Counted from the first letter of the stretch, positions 1 through 11,545 are shown. The stretch: 64,000 nt of DNA from Monoplex corrugatus (GCA_030674185.1 JAPXFY010000016.1:38708466-38772465); one strand, 5' to 3'. Notes: generated by a model from the letters alone, not told the origin. A program made the numbers and translations.

Positions 1-325
1 CAATAAGAATGATAATGATTATATGGAGTCCCATCTAGGATTGAGACTGTGTAACAGGGCTGTACTCTATGATCATGATGGCAATAAGAATGATAATGAT
101 GATTATATGGAGTCCCATCTAGGATTGAGACTGTGTAACAGGGCTGTACTCTATGATCATGATGGCAATAAGAATGATGATGATTATATGGAGTCCCATC
201 TAGGATTGAAACTGTGTAACAGGGCTGTACTCTATGATCATGATGGCAATAAGAATGATAATGATTATATGGAGTCCCATCTAGGATTGAAACTGTGTAA
301 CAGGGCTGTACTCTATGATCACTAT
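1..325. repeat. Tandem array, ~81-84 bp x 4, from a SINE tail
   Basis: Four near-identical units contain TATGGAGTCCCATCTAGG. The same sequence appears once, more diverged, at 1074-1095 inside the SINE at 1033-1434. The array therefore looks like an amplified 3' part of the minus-strand SINE that follows it. Its open reading frame (MESHLGL... repeats) is a by-product of the repeat. Confidence 0.85.
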
Positions 326-557
326 CACAATACAGCCTGGTGCCAACCTGGCCTGAGACATACAGACAGCTGCCGTGTTGGTGTAAAAATTTGAGCAACA
401 ACCTAAATGATGCATTTGTGAAATGTATAAGACTTGATTTGATGGTCTTTGTTTTCCCAATGAGCTCAAAGCATGCTCAACTCTGTGTAGGAGCTCTCTA
501 AAGCAAAAATATCCCATAATGATTTTCAAAAAGACTGATGGGGATTCAAACCCACAA
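325..557 (-). mobile_element. tRNA-derived SINE, 5'-truncated
   Basis: Minus-strand GGGTTTGAATCCC at 541-553 is a tRNA B-box-like motif. The sequence down to about 325 follows the SINE copy at 1033-1434 (shared segments such as AATGATGCAT and CAGCCTGG/ATCCTGG). The A-box half is missing. The element abuts the donor of e19. Confidence 0.7.
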
Positions 558-564
558 CACTTAC

Positions 565-628
565 CTCTGAGGATTTCATGAAGGCCAGGGTTTTGTGGAT
601 GCCATTGTCTTGAAGAATTCTGGCTGCC
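565..628 (-). CDS. NBAS: NBAS exon e19 (last exon in window)
   Basis: The exon has 64 bases: one base plus 21 codons. It encodes AARILQDNGIHKTLAFMKSS and E, against human SVSELLEKHGLEKPISFVKNT. The phase joins exactly to e18. The acceptor is TTCACAG and the donor is GAG/GTAAGTG. SINE-derived sequence begins right after the first six or seven intron bases. The rest of the gene continues past the left edge. Confidence 0.92.
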
Positions 629-1032
629 CTGTGAATAGCAAGGGTATATCATGAATGACAAGTTTTGGCTGTTTTATTGCTCCAGTAGACACAAACAAAA
701 CACAAAGAATGACAACTTTGGCATTTTGAAAACACAGTCCTAAACATGCAGGAACAAACCGAAAGATGCTGCAGAAATAAATTTTCACTGCTCTGAAAAA
801 GTCAAGGTTATCCAACAACAGCAACAAAACAAACAAAAACAGCAAAGAGAAATAAAGCATAACAATGAAGGCAAGTAAGGAAATATCATGGTTTGAAATG
901 ATTGTCTCTTATGACCAAGAGATACTGTAAATACTAGTTTTTTAGTGGGTCTGGGTGGGGGAAGGGGGTGTTTTGTTTTGTTTTTACTGTCCAATTTCCT
1001 TTGGCCCAAGAATCTGAGACAATTTTTTACAA

Positions 1033-1434
1033 TGCCATGATGATGACAATGGGGATGCTAATCATGATGTTATGGAGATCCATCTAGGGTTGAGACTTCA
1101 TGATAGGGTTGAACTCTGCGCTAACTTTCATAATATATCCTGGTGTCATCCAGGCCCAAGAAATACAGACAATACAGATGCCTGCAATGAAATACAGACA
1201 GTACAGATGCCTGCAATGTTGGTCTGGTGATTTCAGCAACACTCTAAATGATGCATCCCTGAAGTGGATGAAACTCGACTATGTGGTCCCAGTCTTCCCA
1301 ATCAGCCCACAGTGCATTCAACTCTGTTCAGCAGACGGTTGGGCTGAAAAATCCCACAATGACTTGTACACGTGGGATTCAAACCCACAACCTTCAAGCT
1401 GATAGTCCATTACGCTGACCACTACACCATGGCA
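1033..1434 (-). mobile_element. tRNA-derived SINE, near complete
   Basis: Read on the minus strand, the head is GGTGTAGTGGTCAGCG (A-box-like) followed about 40 bases later by GGTTTGAATCCC (B-box-like, 1374-1385). The body follows, then a tail rich in ATGATG. Two other copies in the window share the body. The anticodon region does not fold as a normal tRNA, so this is not a tRNA gene. Confidence 0.75.
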
Positions 1435-1454
1435 ACTGATCACTTACTGGTAAG

Positions 1455-1631
1455 TTAACCCTTTGACTCCCGCATCCTATCCACCAACTGCAAAAATTAA
1501 ACTTTGACTCCCTCAGTCTATCCATCAGCTTCTTGATAGGAGGAGGGAGCCAAAAGGTTAAGTTTTTGCTTTGCTAGCATGGTTGACAATGCAGGATACT
1601 GGTGGACAGGATGTGCGAGTCAAAGGGTTAA
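1455..1631. mobile_element. Hairpin MITE, piggyBac-like ends (copy 1)
   Basis: The element runs from TTAACCCTTTGACTCC to GAGTCAAAGGGTTAA: inverted repeats beginning CCCTTTG, flanked by TTAA. Inside is a second inverted repeat (ACTTTGACTCCCTC ... GAGGGAGCCAAAAGG) centred near 1535. TTAA target sites and CCY ends are the hallmark of piggyBac-type elements; the assignment of this family is inference. No coding capacity. Confidence 0.75.
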
Positions 1632-1639
1632 TGAAAAAT

Positions 1640-3180
1640 ACTCAGGCATAGCCAGATGCTGACAATATGTGCAAGCGATGATTAATAATGATAATAACTA
1701 CCTGTACAATGTCTCATCTCACAAAAGCACAAGTGGCACAAGCAGACACATATACTAGGTACCGGCAGCAAAAAATTAAACTTTTGAAAAGGTTATTAAC
1801 ACTCATATTTCTGAAAAGTACAAGAAAAAATAAGCACAATGCAAAAAAAAGTAAGTCTCTAGCTGTATTAGGTCCAGAGATAACACTTTGAAAACGGCAG
1901 TTTACGTACGTTTTCGCCAATTGTGAAATGTAGCAAGTTTGCAGGTACCTAAATTTTCCAGAAGTCCTCAGACAGAGAATGTCATTCCTGATTTTAATTC
2001 TTAACAACATAAACTACGTAAAAAAGCAAGCATACAGGCAGATCTGTTCATACATTTACACAGCAGTGCTGCAAACTTCATAAATATACCATTTTGTCAT
2101 TGTTCGAAATTGCATGACAAGCCATTTTTGCACCCCCATTACACAAAAATAAGAAGACAGAATTGGCTAGAGTTTACTTTTTCTCAGAAACTATGTTATT
2201 GTATGAAACTTAAATTTTTGGGGGCAGCGTAAAGTGACAAAGTGAGTTACATGGCTCCAAAAATGGCAAAATATCTCATTTGAATGGAAAAAGCATAGTT
2301 CACGTACCAGACCAAATTTAAACGCACATATTTCGCTTATTTTTTTATGGATTTCCTTGAAATTTTGTGTGTCAATCAAATAGACAGAAAGCTACAAGTG
2401 AATTATTTACAAGCTTAGTTATAGTCAAGATGTAAGATATTTTGTATGCATTTGCACCCAAATAATGTGAGTGCCCATGTGTCGGGCCAAGTTAAAACAG
2501 ACATAACTCACATTATGTCTTGATGGAATCTCCTGAAATTTTGTATGTGAATCAAATACAAAGCTACAGCTTCATTCTTTACAAGCAAATGTTGCTAATA
2601 TATGAGATTTTAAGATTTTGTATGCATATACTGATTTAGTCTGAAACAATGTGATCCACAGATGACTTTGTATCATACTAGCACAGAAAGACATCCTTCT
2701 CAATAACTTAATGAAACTAAAATGTGTAACAGCAGAAGATATATGCCTGGCAATGCAGTATATGACTTACAGCCATTTCTATTCTCATTCCTAATGTTTA
2801 TCAATAAGTTATTTTCATCAGTTGTTTTGCAGTAACATGCATCTTCCCATATCCACAGACAGAAATTTTCAATGTCTGGTCTATCTACTGAAAATCTCTC
2901 CGCTTCTTTTAAAACTGTCTCAATTTTTGTCTTCAGATTTACCCTGAGGTGGTGATTAATCAGTGTTACTAATTTTTAAAACAAAAGCCCTGTTCTCGTC
3001 CTGCGACTTATCACACTCAGTTCTCAACAGTTTTAACTGTAGAAGTAGTTTATTACTATTAGTGAGTGTCTGCTGTTGAAGTTTTGGAGGCAGTGATGGT
3101 TAATTTCATCCACAAAAAATCATCATTGCCTTGAAAACAAACAGAAATAAAATGGCTGATTTTTTCTCAAGTGTTTTCTT
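1640..3180. other. Intron, AT-rich, no gene seen
   Basis: No exon or intact element is recognisable. Two diverged copies of a stretch of about 90 bases containing CCTGAAATTTTGTATGTGAATC occur near 2300-2395 and 2485-2575, so an old repeat is present. Confidence 0.5.
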
Positions 3181-3282
3181 TAATTTGTGCCAGCTATTAC
3201 TTTTGAGATTAAAGTATTCTTATATTGTGCCATTAGAAAGGCTCATTGGATTTTGTGGAGCTGTGTCTGTGTTTGCCTGACT

Positions 3283-3441
3283 TTTCGCTTTCCACGCACT
3301 AAGCTCAATACCTATGGTCCACGAGCCTTCTCTGTTTCTGGTCCACTTTCCTGGAACAAACTTCCTCTCTCAGTCCGTCAGCAACCTACTTTTGTCTCCT
3401 TCAAGTCCACTCTCAAAACTCACCTTTTCTCCTCCGCATAA
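3283..3441 (+). pseudogene. CR1/L2-like LINE, C-terminal reverse transcriptase remnant
   Basis: The reading frame encodes YGPRAFSVSGPLSWNKLPLS followed by FKSTLKTHLFSSA and a stop. This is the typical C-terminus of CR1/L2-type retrotransposon proteins; the copy at 5558-6612 ends with the closely similar SGLKTHLFPL. Everything upstream is missing, so this is a 5'-truncated copy antisense to NBAS. Confidence 0.8.
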
Positions 3442-3621
3442 AATCCTAACCTCACTCAACCACCCCCCCCCCCCCCCCCCCCCTCTCTGCAGCCTGTCTC
3501 CGCTCGGAGGGGAATCACATGGTTATAATATATAATTGTATATGCTATGCTCTCTATAATTTTCCATTGCTTTTATTCTTGCTTTTATTGCTTTTATTCT
3601 TTCTCCCCATTTATAGCCATG

Positions 3622-3710
<89 letters not shown>

Positions 3711-3830
3711 ACGTGCGTGTGTGTGCGTGCGTGCGTGCGTGCTTGCGTGTGTGTCTGCTTCAGCGCTTAGATTTGATTTTATCAAGATTTTGCGCTATAT
3801 AAATATTGTAATTATTATATAGTGTTCTGA
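3442..3830 (+). mobile_element. 3' UTR of the CR1/L2-like remnant with (GT)n
   Basis: A C run, a T-rich segment and a (GT)n tract (3624-3745) lie between the stop codon and an AT-rich tail GCGCTATATAAATATTG at about 3791. The same tail sequence occurs at 36213-36250, supporting this as the element's 3' end. Confidence 0.6.
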
Positions 3831-5040
3831 TAATGTGTGCGTGCATGCGTGCGCACGTGTGTGACTGTGCAAAACCACTATTTGCTGTTTCTTTGCGACG
3901 ATAAACATTGTCAAATCTGATCCGATAGACGACATGCACTCGCCGACCAACTTCCGGTTTGAATTTCTGGCCGAGTACTAGCACAAATATTATGATTTCG
4001 GTATATTAAAAACAAAATTCCATTGTATTCATTAAATACTAGCAATATAAACACCTTTGGAAAGCAGTCGCTTCACACAGTTTTACTTCTACTAGTTCCA
4101 GGTCGCTTAAAAAAAATCCCTTGGCGATAAAACATCAAACCGGAGATCGTACTTTCTATTCTTTGCTTGTGCAGGCTATACATCCCACGGATTTCTTTTA
4201 AAATCTTTCTAAATAAAGAGAAACATCAAAAACAATTCACTGAATCAAACTTCCAAGTCAATTTTCATGAAAAATCAGTCGATGTTTACAACGTTTGTCC
4301 TTCAGCTTGACGATCACAAGTAGAAATTCGTTGACTGGACTTTCAGCGATCGCTTCAAAGGCCGCCATGATTCGAGGTTCCCCATATGCTGAAGTGGCAG
4401 ATCACGGACACTCGCCCTTCCGAGACTCGCGCACACAACGCATACGTCACATCCACAGTTCCGTCTACGGTTAAATTTAGCAAAAAAATAAGCCGTTTGC
4501 ACATCCGCGGACATGATCTGATATATCAAGGAGATCCTCAGATATTCTTCTTCAAAGTTTGCCAATATTCTGACCTTTAGAAAAATAACAAACTAATTTC
4601 TATGACGGTAGTCCTATGTGACCCGTGTAATTTAAGTTGCCGTTCACCGATCACCCCAAGCATTGCCGTGAGCCAGTTGCCATTACGTCACAAGCGGTGA
4701 AACTTCGTCGGTCGGTGTGTGTTTTTTTTGCGCAGATTTTCGTAAGGGTGCATTTATAACAAAAACAAACAGCACAGATCGATAGAGGAAAGAACAATCT
4801 TTATCTTCATGATAACAACTTTGTCATTCATATTCATCTGCAAGAATATTTGACTGATAAACATGTGCAATTTTTCCACTGACCGACACAATTCCTGCAT
4901 TGCTTAAGAGAGGCTGCCAGTACCTACATATACACCATATTCACGTCAACCCCTACAGCTATGATCAAAGAGAGAAAATATTAAATATACAATGTTAAAA
5001 AGAAATTTAATAAAATAGATCCCACCACATGTCAATTGAT
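3830..5040. other. Intron, mostly unique sequence
   Basis: This stretch is less repetitive and contains more CpG around 4380-4740. A minus-strand open frame at 4314-4565 (MANFEEEYLRISL...) is the only coding-like sequence; I recognise no family. Bases 4559-4614 recur in inverted form at 6616-6671. Confidence 0.4.
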
Positions 5041-5238
5041 AAAATGTGTTTTGTGTGCATCAAATACAATATGCTTATAATGTGTGCTTGAGCTGCATCA
5101 AATAGAATGTGTGTATCATGAGTGTTTGTATTGCATCAAACACTATGTGTGTATCATATCAGTGTTTGTATCGCATCAAACACAATGTATGTATCTTATA
5201 AGTGTTTGTATCGCATCAAACACAATGTGTGTACCATA
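5040..5238. repeat. 40-bp minisatellite, left part
   Basis: Units contain GTTTGTATTGCATCAAACAC and GTGTGTATCATATGA. The array is interrupted by a CR1-like insertion and resumes at 6672. Confidence 0.85.
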
Positions 5239-6671
5239 TTATTATTATTATTATTAAGGGCATTTAGAGCGCCTAATCTTTCTGGAAAGCCCTAAGCGCT
5301 TACAAACTGTACAATACACATTACATCGAACATAGAAACATAGGCCTAATATAATTTTCATCATACATGGCGGACCTATGTCACTCCATCCCACAAGCAC
5401 ATACACACCGTTAATAATATCAAATATTAGTACCTACTCTCTGGCACACACACACATATCCTCCTCCCACCCCGAGACATATCTATAGGCGCACAGCAAT
5501 AACATACACAGAAGCACGCTAGCGCGCAGACAGCCATAGCTTTTAGGTTAATAAATTTCAGAGAGGAAAGAGATGCGTTTTCAAGCCAGATTTAAATGAC
5601 TGAAGACTTGTTTTGTGCCTCAGCGGGTAGGGAAGTGAATTCCATGAGGAAGGGGCTTGAAAAGAAAAGGATCGCTCACCATATGATTTTGTTCGAAAAG
5701 TTGGGATTCGAAATAAGCGGGTATCGGCTGAGGTACGAAGATGACGAGATGGAACGTATAGTTGAAGATATTCAGACAGGTAAGAGGGAATAGAATTGTC
5801 GAAGTATCTGAAGCACTGAACAGCAATTTTATGTTGGATCCTTTTCAACACAGGTAACCAATGCAAGTCTTGGAGAAGAGGAGAGACATGCTGAAATTTG
5901 GAAGACCGAAATACTAGCCGAGCGGCATGGTTCTGTACTTTCTGAAGTTTGTCAAGGAGCTGTTTTGGGGAACCAGACAGAAGGGAATTACAATAGTCAA
6001 GACGAGAAAGAACGAAAGCACAAACTAATATTTTAGTAGCTTCGAGAGTAAGGAGATGACGGATGGAACCTATTCTACGAAGTTCAAGGTAACAGACACG
6101 ACAGATGTTTGAGACATGCTGCTGAAAGTTAAGAGTGTTGTCGATGGTGACACCTAGATTCATAACTTTTTGGGAGAGGGTGATGTCTGTCCCATTCAGT
6201 GATATGGAAGATGGAATTAAGTCACAGTTGAGAAGTTTTTTAGGAGTAATGAAAATCATTTCAGTTTTGTCTTGGTTTAGTTGTAATTTGTTGCAAGTCA
6301 TCCAGTCTTTCACGTCGGAAATGCAGGCTTTAGTGGTTTGTACGATGTTGTTTACATTAGAGATGGGACCAGAATTGTAAATTTGATTGTCATCTGAGAA
6401 GCTATGATGTGATACAGAATGGCGGAGAATAATATTTGCGAGAGGCTGCGTGTACAAAACAAAGAGAACTGGACCCAGGACGGATCCTTGAGGAACGCCA
6501 TATCTGAGGGCTGAGGGAGGTGAGGGCAAGCCATTTACAGATACAGTCTGTGTGCGGTCAGAGAGATATGACTGAAACCAGGAGAGAGCGGAGCCAGAAA
6601 TTCTGTAGCAGTTGTGGACTACCGTCATAGAAATTAGTTTGTTAGTCTTCTAAAGGTCAGAATATTGGCAA
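5239..6671 (-). mobile_element. CR1/L2-like LINE, 5'-truncated, inserted in minisatellite
   Basis: On the minus strand the element ends in an (ATT)n-type tail at about 5239-5258 after a 3' UTR, and its protein part is at 5558-6612. Both flanks are units of the same 40-bp minisatellite, so the insertion limits are clear. The 5' 56 bases (6616-6671) are not LINE: they are an inverted copy of 4559-4614, differing at about two positions. Confidence 0.85.
5558..6628 (-). pseudogene. CR1/L2-like reverse transcriptase, C-terminal part
   Basis: An uninterrupted frame of 356 codons contains the reverse transcriptase motifs GVPQGSVLGPVLF (finger/palm) and, at the catalytic box, FSDDNQIY where active CR1-type enzymes have YADD. 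It then carries the thumb and C-terminal region, ending FKSGLKTHLFPL. The endonuclease domain and the N-terminal half of the reverse transcriptase are absent. The apparent start Met and next codons come from the inverted filler, not from the element. It is probably inactive, though the frame is still open, suggesting recent insertion. Confidence 0.85.
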
Positions 6672-7520
6672 TATGAGTGTTTGTATTGCATCAAACACAA
6701 TGTGTGTATCTCATGAGTGTTTGTATTGCATCAAACACAATGTGTGTATCTTATGAGTGTTTGTATTGCATCAAACACAATGTGTGTATCTTATGAGTGT
6801 TTGTATTGCATCAAACACAATGTGTGTATCTTATGAGTGTTTGTATTGCATCAAACACAATGTGTGTATCATATGAGTGTTTGTATTGCATTAAACAGAA
6901 TGTCTGGTATCATATGAGTGTTTGTATTGCATCAAACACAATGTGTGTATCATATGAGTGTTTGTATTGCATTAAACTGAATGTTTGTATCATATGAGTG
7001 TTTGTATTGCATCAAATAGAATAAGTGTATGTGAGTTTGTGTTGTGTAAAACAGAATATGTGTATCATATGAGTGTTTGTATTGCATCAAACACAATGTG
7101 TGTATTATATGAGTGTTTGTATTGCATTAAACAGAATGTTTTATCATATGAGTGTATTGTATCAAACAGAACATGTGTATCATGAGTGTTTGTATAGCAT
7201 CAAACACAATGTGTGTATCATATGAGTGTTTGTATTGCATTAAACAGAATGTTTTATCATATGAGTGTTTGTATTGCATCAAACAGAATATGTGTATCAT
7301 ATGAGTGTTTGTATTGCATCAAATAGAATAAGCGTTGTGAGTTTGTGTTGTGTAAAACAGAATATGTGCATACATGTATGTCTGTACTGTATTGTGTCAA
7401 ATAGAATGTGTGTAGGTGTGCTTGTGTTGCATAAAATAAAATGTCTTGCATGATATGCATGTCTGCTTTGCATCAAATGGAATGTGCAAAATATGCATGT
7501 TTGTGCTATGTCAGCTACAA
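6672..7520. repeat. 40-bp minisatellite, right part
   Basis: About 20 units follow the CR1 insertion. The first six are almost identical (CTTATGAGTGTTTGTATTGC). Later units are increasingly diverged (CATTAAACAGAATG, GTGTAAAACAGAATATG), a decay towards the right edge. Confidence 0.85.
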
Positions 7521-7552
7521 TGGGTGTCTTCTTCTCTGTTCACAATGAAAAC

Positions 7553-8289
7553 AGCAGACAGCATACCACTGACCACTGTGACTAGAGCCCATATTATCAT
7601 AGGTATATTCAATAAGCATATTACCTTACCAGACAGCATACCACTGACCACTGTGACTAGAGCCCATATTATCATAGGTATATTCAATAAGCATATTACC
7701 TTACCAGACAGCATATCATCAATCACTGTGACTACAGCCCATATTATCATAGGTATATTCAATAAGAATATTACCTTACCAGACAGCATATCATCAATCA
7801 CTGTGACTACAGCCCATATTATCATAGGTATATTCAATAAGCATATTACCTTACCAGACAGCATATCATCAATCACTGTGACTACAGCCCATATTATCAT
7901 AGGTATATTCAATAAGCATATTACCTTACCAGACAGCATATCATCAATCACTGTGACTACAGCCCATATTATCATAGGTATATTCAATAAGCATATTACC
8001 TTACCAGACAGCATATCATCAATCACTGTGACTACAGCCCATATTATCATAGGTATATTCAATAAGCATATTACCTTACCAGACAGCATATCATCAATCA
8101 CTGTGACTACAGCCCATATTATCATAGGTATATTCAATAAGCATATTACCTTACCAGACAGCATATCATCAATCACTGTGACTACAGCCCTTATTATCAT
8201 AGGTATATTCAATAAGCATATTATCTTACCAGACAGCATATCATCAATCACTGTGACTACAGCCCTTATTATCATAGGTATGTTCAATA
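7553..8289. repeat. 75-bp minisatellite, ~10 units
   Basis: Units contain CATATTACCTTACCAGACAG and CATATTATCATAGGTATATT. Because 75 is a multiple of three, long open frames exist on both strands; these are artefacts. The two leftmost units form a variant pair (CCACTGACCACTGTGAC). A DNA transposon interrupts the array at 8290. Confidence 0.9.
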
Positions 8290-9674
8290 CACAGCTGTTC
8301 TTTCTGTTCCCTTTAGTTGGGAGGAAACTCCCTGCCGCATGGAGGAATGTGTTATCTTGACCCAGCCCACCTCCCTGGCGCACAGCACGTTGGCAGGTTG
8401 TAAGATTAGCGCGTGCCAGTACCACACAAGACAGCTGCAGCGCTCTTTCGCAAATCACACACACCGTCGGCGGTGTGCTGACAGTTGATCAGTGCGAAGA
8501 AACTGGAACATGGTTGTTGGTTATACGTGTACACGCACATTTCTACACGAAGCTGATGTCCCAGGTTTTGTCGTCAGTTGATAGATCTTAAAACAAGCTT
8601 TCCATGCATACCAAACACGTCTGGTGGAGAGACAGAACGTTTCTGTTTCTGTTTGAGAAACTGAAGCAGACGATTAATGCAAGCGATCAACCGTTATACC
8701 ACTACGACAAACTTATCCGTTTTTCAACCGGCGCTACATCCTGCAGTTTAGTTTTCTCAGGGTAACCTGTGCCATCCCGACAAAGAACAAAGTGTCTACT
8801 GCTACAATGTTAAGACAAATAACTGGTCTCACCTTCGTCTTCTGTGGAAAAGCACCTTCTCTTGGTTTGCCCGAAAGTCGGTAGTCCAACCGCGAACAGC
8901 ATCATCAAACACCATTTTTTCACAATTTGCTTTCTTTGCTAGTGCGAATTAGAATTGCCATTGGTTCTTTGAGTGTAACCCACACAAAAAAGACATCACA
9001 CACACTCAGTCATAGTTGAAATGGCGCCCGTTTTCAAGTTATTACTAAGCACGCTGTCAATCAGCCAGCTCACTGTTTCTCCCATGGAGCGGTAGGGGTG
9101 AAAAAGGTAACCCTGCACAGCACATGACTGGGTTTGCAACCATTATTTCATTTGTGACTATCCTGATAAAGGTAAACTAATGCAACTGCAATTGTGAAAG
9201 CACATTCTTACATTTGTCTTTCACTTGTTGCTTCGCGTGTTCACCACAAAGTGTACACATAGAATTGAGCCGGAAAACATGCTCAGACAAAGAATGTTCT
9301 CTCTCCCACTCCATGATGGATTCAGTTACTCACACACTCAGCGTTATCATACACACGTTACTGTTTCTCACGTATCACACCAACCCTTCATGAGGTTAGG
9401 CAGAAAATCACATGAACATAACCCTGAACAATTCCCCTACACGTCTGTTGAAACCTTGAGTGTGTCAAAACTATTTTCTCCGTGCTTGAATACAAACCGA
9501 ACATCACAAAAAATGAAGCATGCCCAGCCTGCGCAAGTAACAACAAAGAGGGCCGAATTCTTGCACACGGTGGCAGCAGTGCCTGGAGTGCGGGGTCAGA
9601 GCAGGGTCAGTGCCAGAGTGGCCCAGTGCCGGCATCCAACTAAAGGGAACAATTTCAGCAAAACAGCCGCCGTG
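8290..9674. mobile_element. CAC...GTG family DNA transposon, 1.39 kb, TSD AATA
   Basis: The ends are CACAGCTGTTCTTTC... and, reversed, CACGGCGGCTGTTTTG; both are followed by TTCCCTTTAGTTGG further in. The flanks are AATA (8286-8289) and AATA (9675-9678), and the 75-bp array unit interrupted at that point contains a single AATA. This is a clean insertion with a 4-bp target duplication. No transposase-like frame is visible, so the element is nonautonomous. The end style matches the copies at 19655, 21689 and 60744. Confidence 0.8.
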
Positions 9675-9755
9675 AATAAGCATATTACCTTACCAGACAG
9701 TATATCATCAATCACTGTGACTACACCCCATGTTATCATAGGTATACTCAATATG
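9675..9755. repeat. 75-bp minisatellite unit next to e18
   Basis: This last unit of the 75-bp array runs to about 14 bases from the e18 donor. Within the unit, TTACCTTACC resembles the e18 donor context CCTTACCTTAAA. Confidence 0.75.
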
Positions 9756-9768
9756 GACACCTCCTTAC

Positions 9769-9831
9769 CTTAAATGTCTCTCCAGTCGATCTACATCCTT
9801 ATGTAATTGAATCAACTCAGGACTGTCATTT
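9769..9831 (-). CDS. NBAS: NBAS exon e18
   Basis: The exon has 63 bases: one base, 20 codons and two bases. It encodes NDSPELIQLHKDVDRLERHL, against human TTKLHDMVDQLEQIL. The acceptor is ATTTCAG and the donor is AG/GTAAGG. A unit of the 75-bp array ends near the donor, and the 53-bp array begins within about 10 bases of the acceptor. Confidence 0.93.
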
Positions 9832-9834
9832 CTG

Positions 9835-10465
9835 AAATAGACACAGATATGATAACATGTTAAATCTGGTACAGTATACAGCACTTGTCAAAGACACAGA
9901 TATGATAACATGTTAAATCTGGTACAGTATACAGCACTTGTCACAGACACAGATATGATAACATGTTAAATCTGGTACAGTATACAGCACTTGTCACAGA
10001 CACAGATATGATAACATGTTAAATCTGGTACAGTATACAGCACTTGTCACAGACACAGATATGATAACATGTTAAATCTGGTACAGTATACAGCACTTGT
10101 CACAGACACAGATATGATAACATGTTAAATCTGGTACAGTATACAGCACTTGTCACAGACACAGATATGATAACATGTTAAATCTGGTACAGTATACAGC
10201 ACTTGTCAAAGACACAGATATGATAACATGTTAAATCTGGTACAGTATACAGCACTTGTCACAGACACAGATATGATAACATGTTAAATCTGGTACAGTA
10301 TACAGCACTTGTCACAGACACAGATATGATGACATCTTAAATCTGGTACAGTATACAGCACTTGTAAGACACAGATATGATAACATGTTAAATCTGGTAC
10401 AGTATACAGCACTTGTCACAGACACAGATATGATGACATCTTAAATCTGGTACAGCTATACAGGA
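9835..10465. repeat. 53-bp minisatellite, ~12 units
   Basis: Units contain GACACAGATATGATAACATG and TGGTACAGTATACAGCACTT and are nearly identical, with variants near the right end (GATGACATC). The array begins inside the pyrimidine tract of the e18 acceptor. Confidence 0.92.
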
Positions 10466-10978
10466 CTTGTCGCAATCAACACATGGCCTACAGCTACAAA
10501 TATTTTACCCTATCACTGCATCACACAATACAACTTGACAATGTTTCGAGATAAAAAAAAAAAAAGTGACTGCACATGAGGTGAGGAACAGATATTAAAA
10601 AAAACCTGTGCTCACCTTAGGACTTGATATAACAATAATCACAGATAAGACATGTATCAATTTCCACCTTTGGGTCAAAAATTACAAACAAACATGTTTA
10701 CGAGACAGAAACAATACACACAACTGAATTCATTTTACAGCATGAACAGAGTATGAAGGTCAATAGAGTAAATTTCTTTTTCAATAGCATGTTTTCAATA
10801 TCTTGAAAATGTAACACTGAGTTTCAACTCCACATTTTCAATTTTCATAGCATGTTGTAAACTCTCATAACAATTTTCACCAGTTTATCTTCACTAACAC
10901 AAAAAACAAATGAACAATCACACACACACAAACACAAAAACAAACGAACAATCACACACACACACACACACGCACACA

Positions 10979-11029
<51 letters not shown>

Positions 11030-11545
11030 GAACAAATAACCACACACACAAACAATCTGTACAGGTGAAGACAACACAGGGTCAGAGGGAAGGGATCAGG
11101 CTCTGAGTTGCTGAAAAGGGCATTACATATTTCTTACTTTTCATGCACAGTTATCACAGTATTTTGTTTTGTTAAAATTGTGCTTTGAATTACGCATGTG
11201 ACTTTGTCTAAACTGGACATACCACATCAACATTCACATAGCCAGCATATCATGATGATAATGACGATGAAGATGATGATGTTGATGATGATGATAACAA
11301 TGGCACACTACCAATGAAGCGGCAAATGAGTAGCATACTGGTCTTCATCGCCTGTTATGGGGGTCTTCATGTGGGATACAAGACTGATCCTAGCGACACA
11401 TATTCTTCCACAGGTACAGTCCTTCTTCTGATCAGAAGTCGTTCTGCACTTTTCTGATGTGATGGTGCCATATGCACACAGCTGTCACCAGCTTACTCTT
11501 TTGCAGGTGACAATCGGTACAAAGCAACAATAGCATGATAATCCT
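10466..11545. other. Intron with (CA)n, no gene seen
   Basis: The stretch contains an interrupted (CA)n tract (10915-11050) and a short GATGAT tract (11250-11300). No exon or mobile element could be identified. Confidence 0.5.

Noticed and set aside
1371..1434. tRNA gene
   Set aside because: A- and B-box-like motifs are present, but no credible cloverleaf or acceptor stem, and the sequence continues as a dispersed repeat. It is a SINE head.
3594..3785. Cys-Val or His-Thr repeat proteins in this and many other CA/GT tracts
   Set aside because: Translations of dinucleotide repeats.
4314..4565. Minus-strand 83-codon frame as a confident gene
   Set aside because: No homology recognised and no adjoining exon or splice evidence; kept only as a low-interest finding.
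7446..8464. Overlapping 304- and 317-codon frames in the 75-bp array
   Set aside because: The same artefact; frames on both strands are open only because 75 is divisible by three.
9225..9773. 182-codon plus-strand frame
   Set aside because: It crosses a transposon end and a minisatellite unit, runs antisense to e18, and resembles no known protein.
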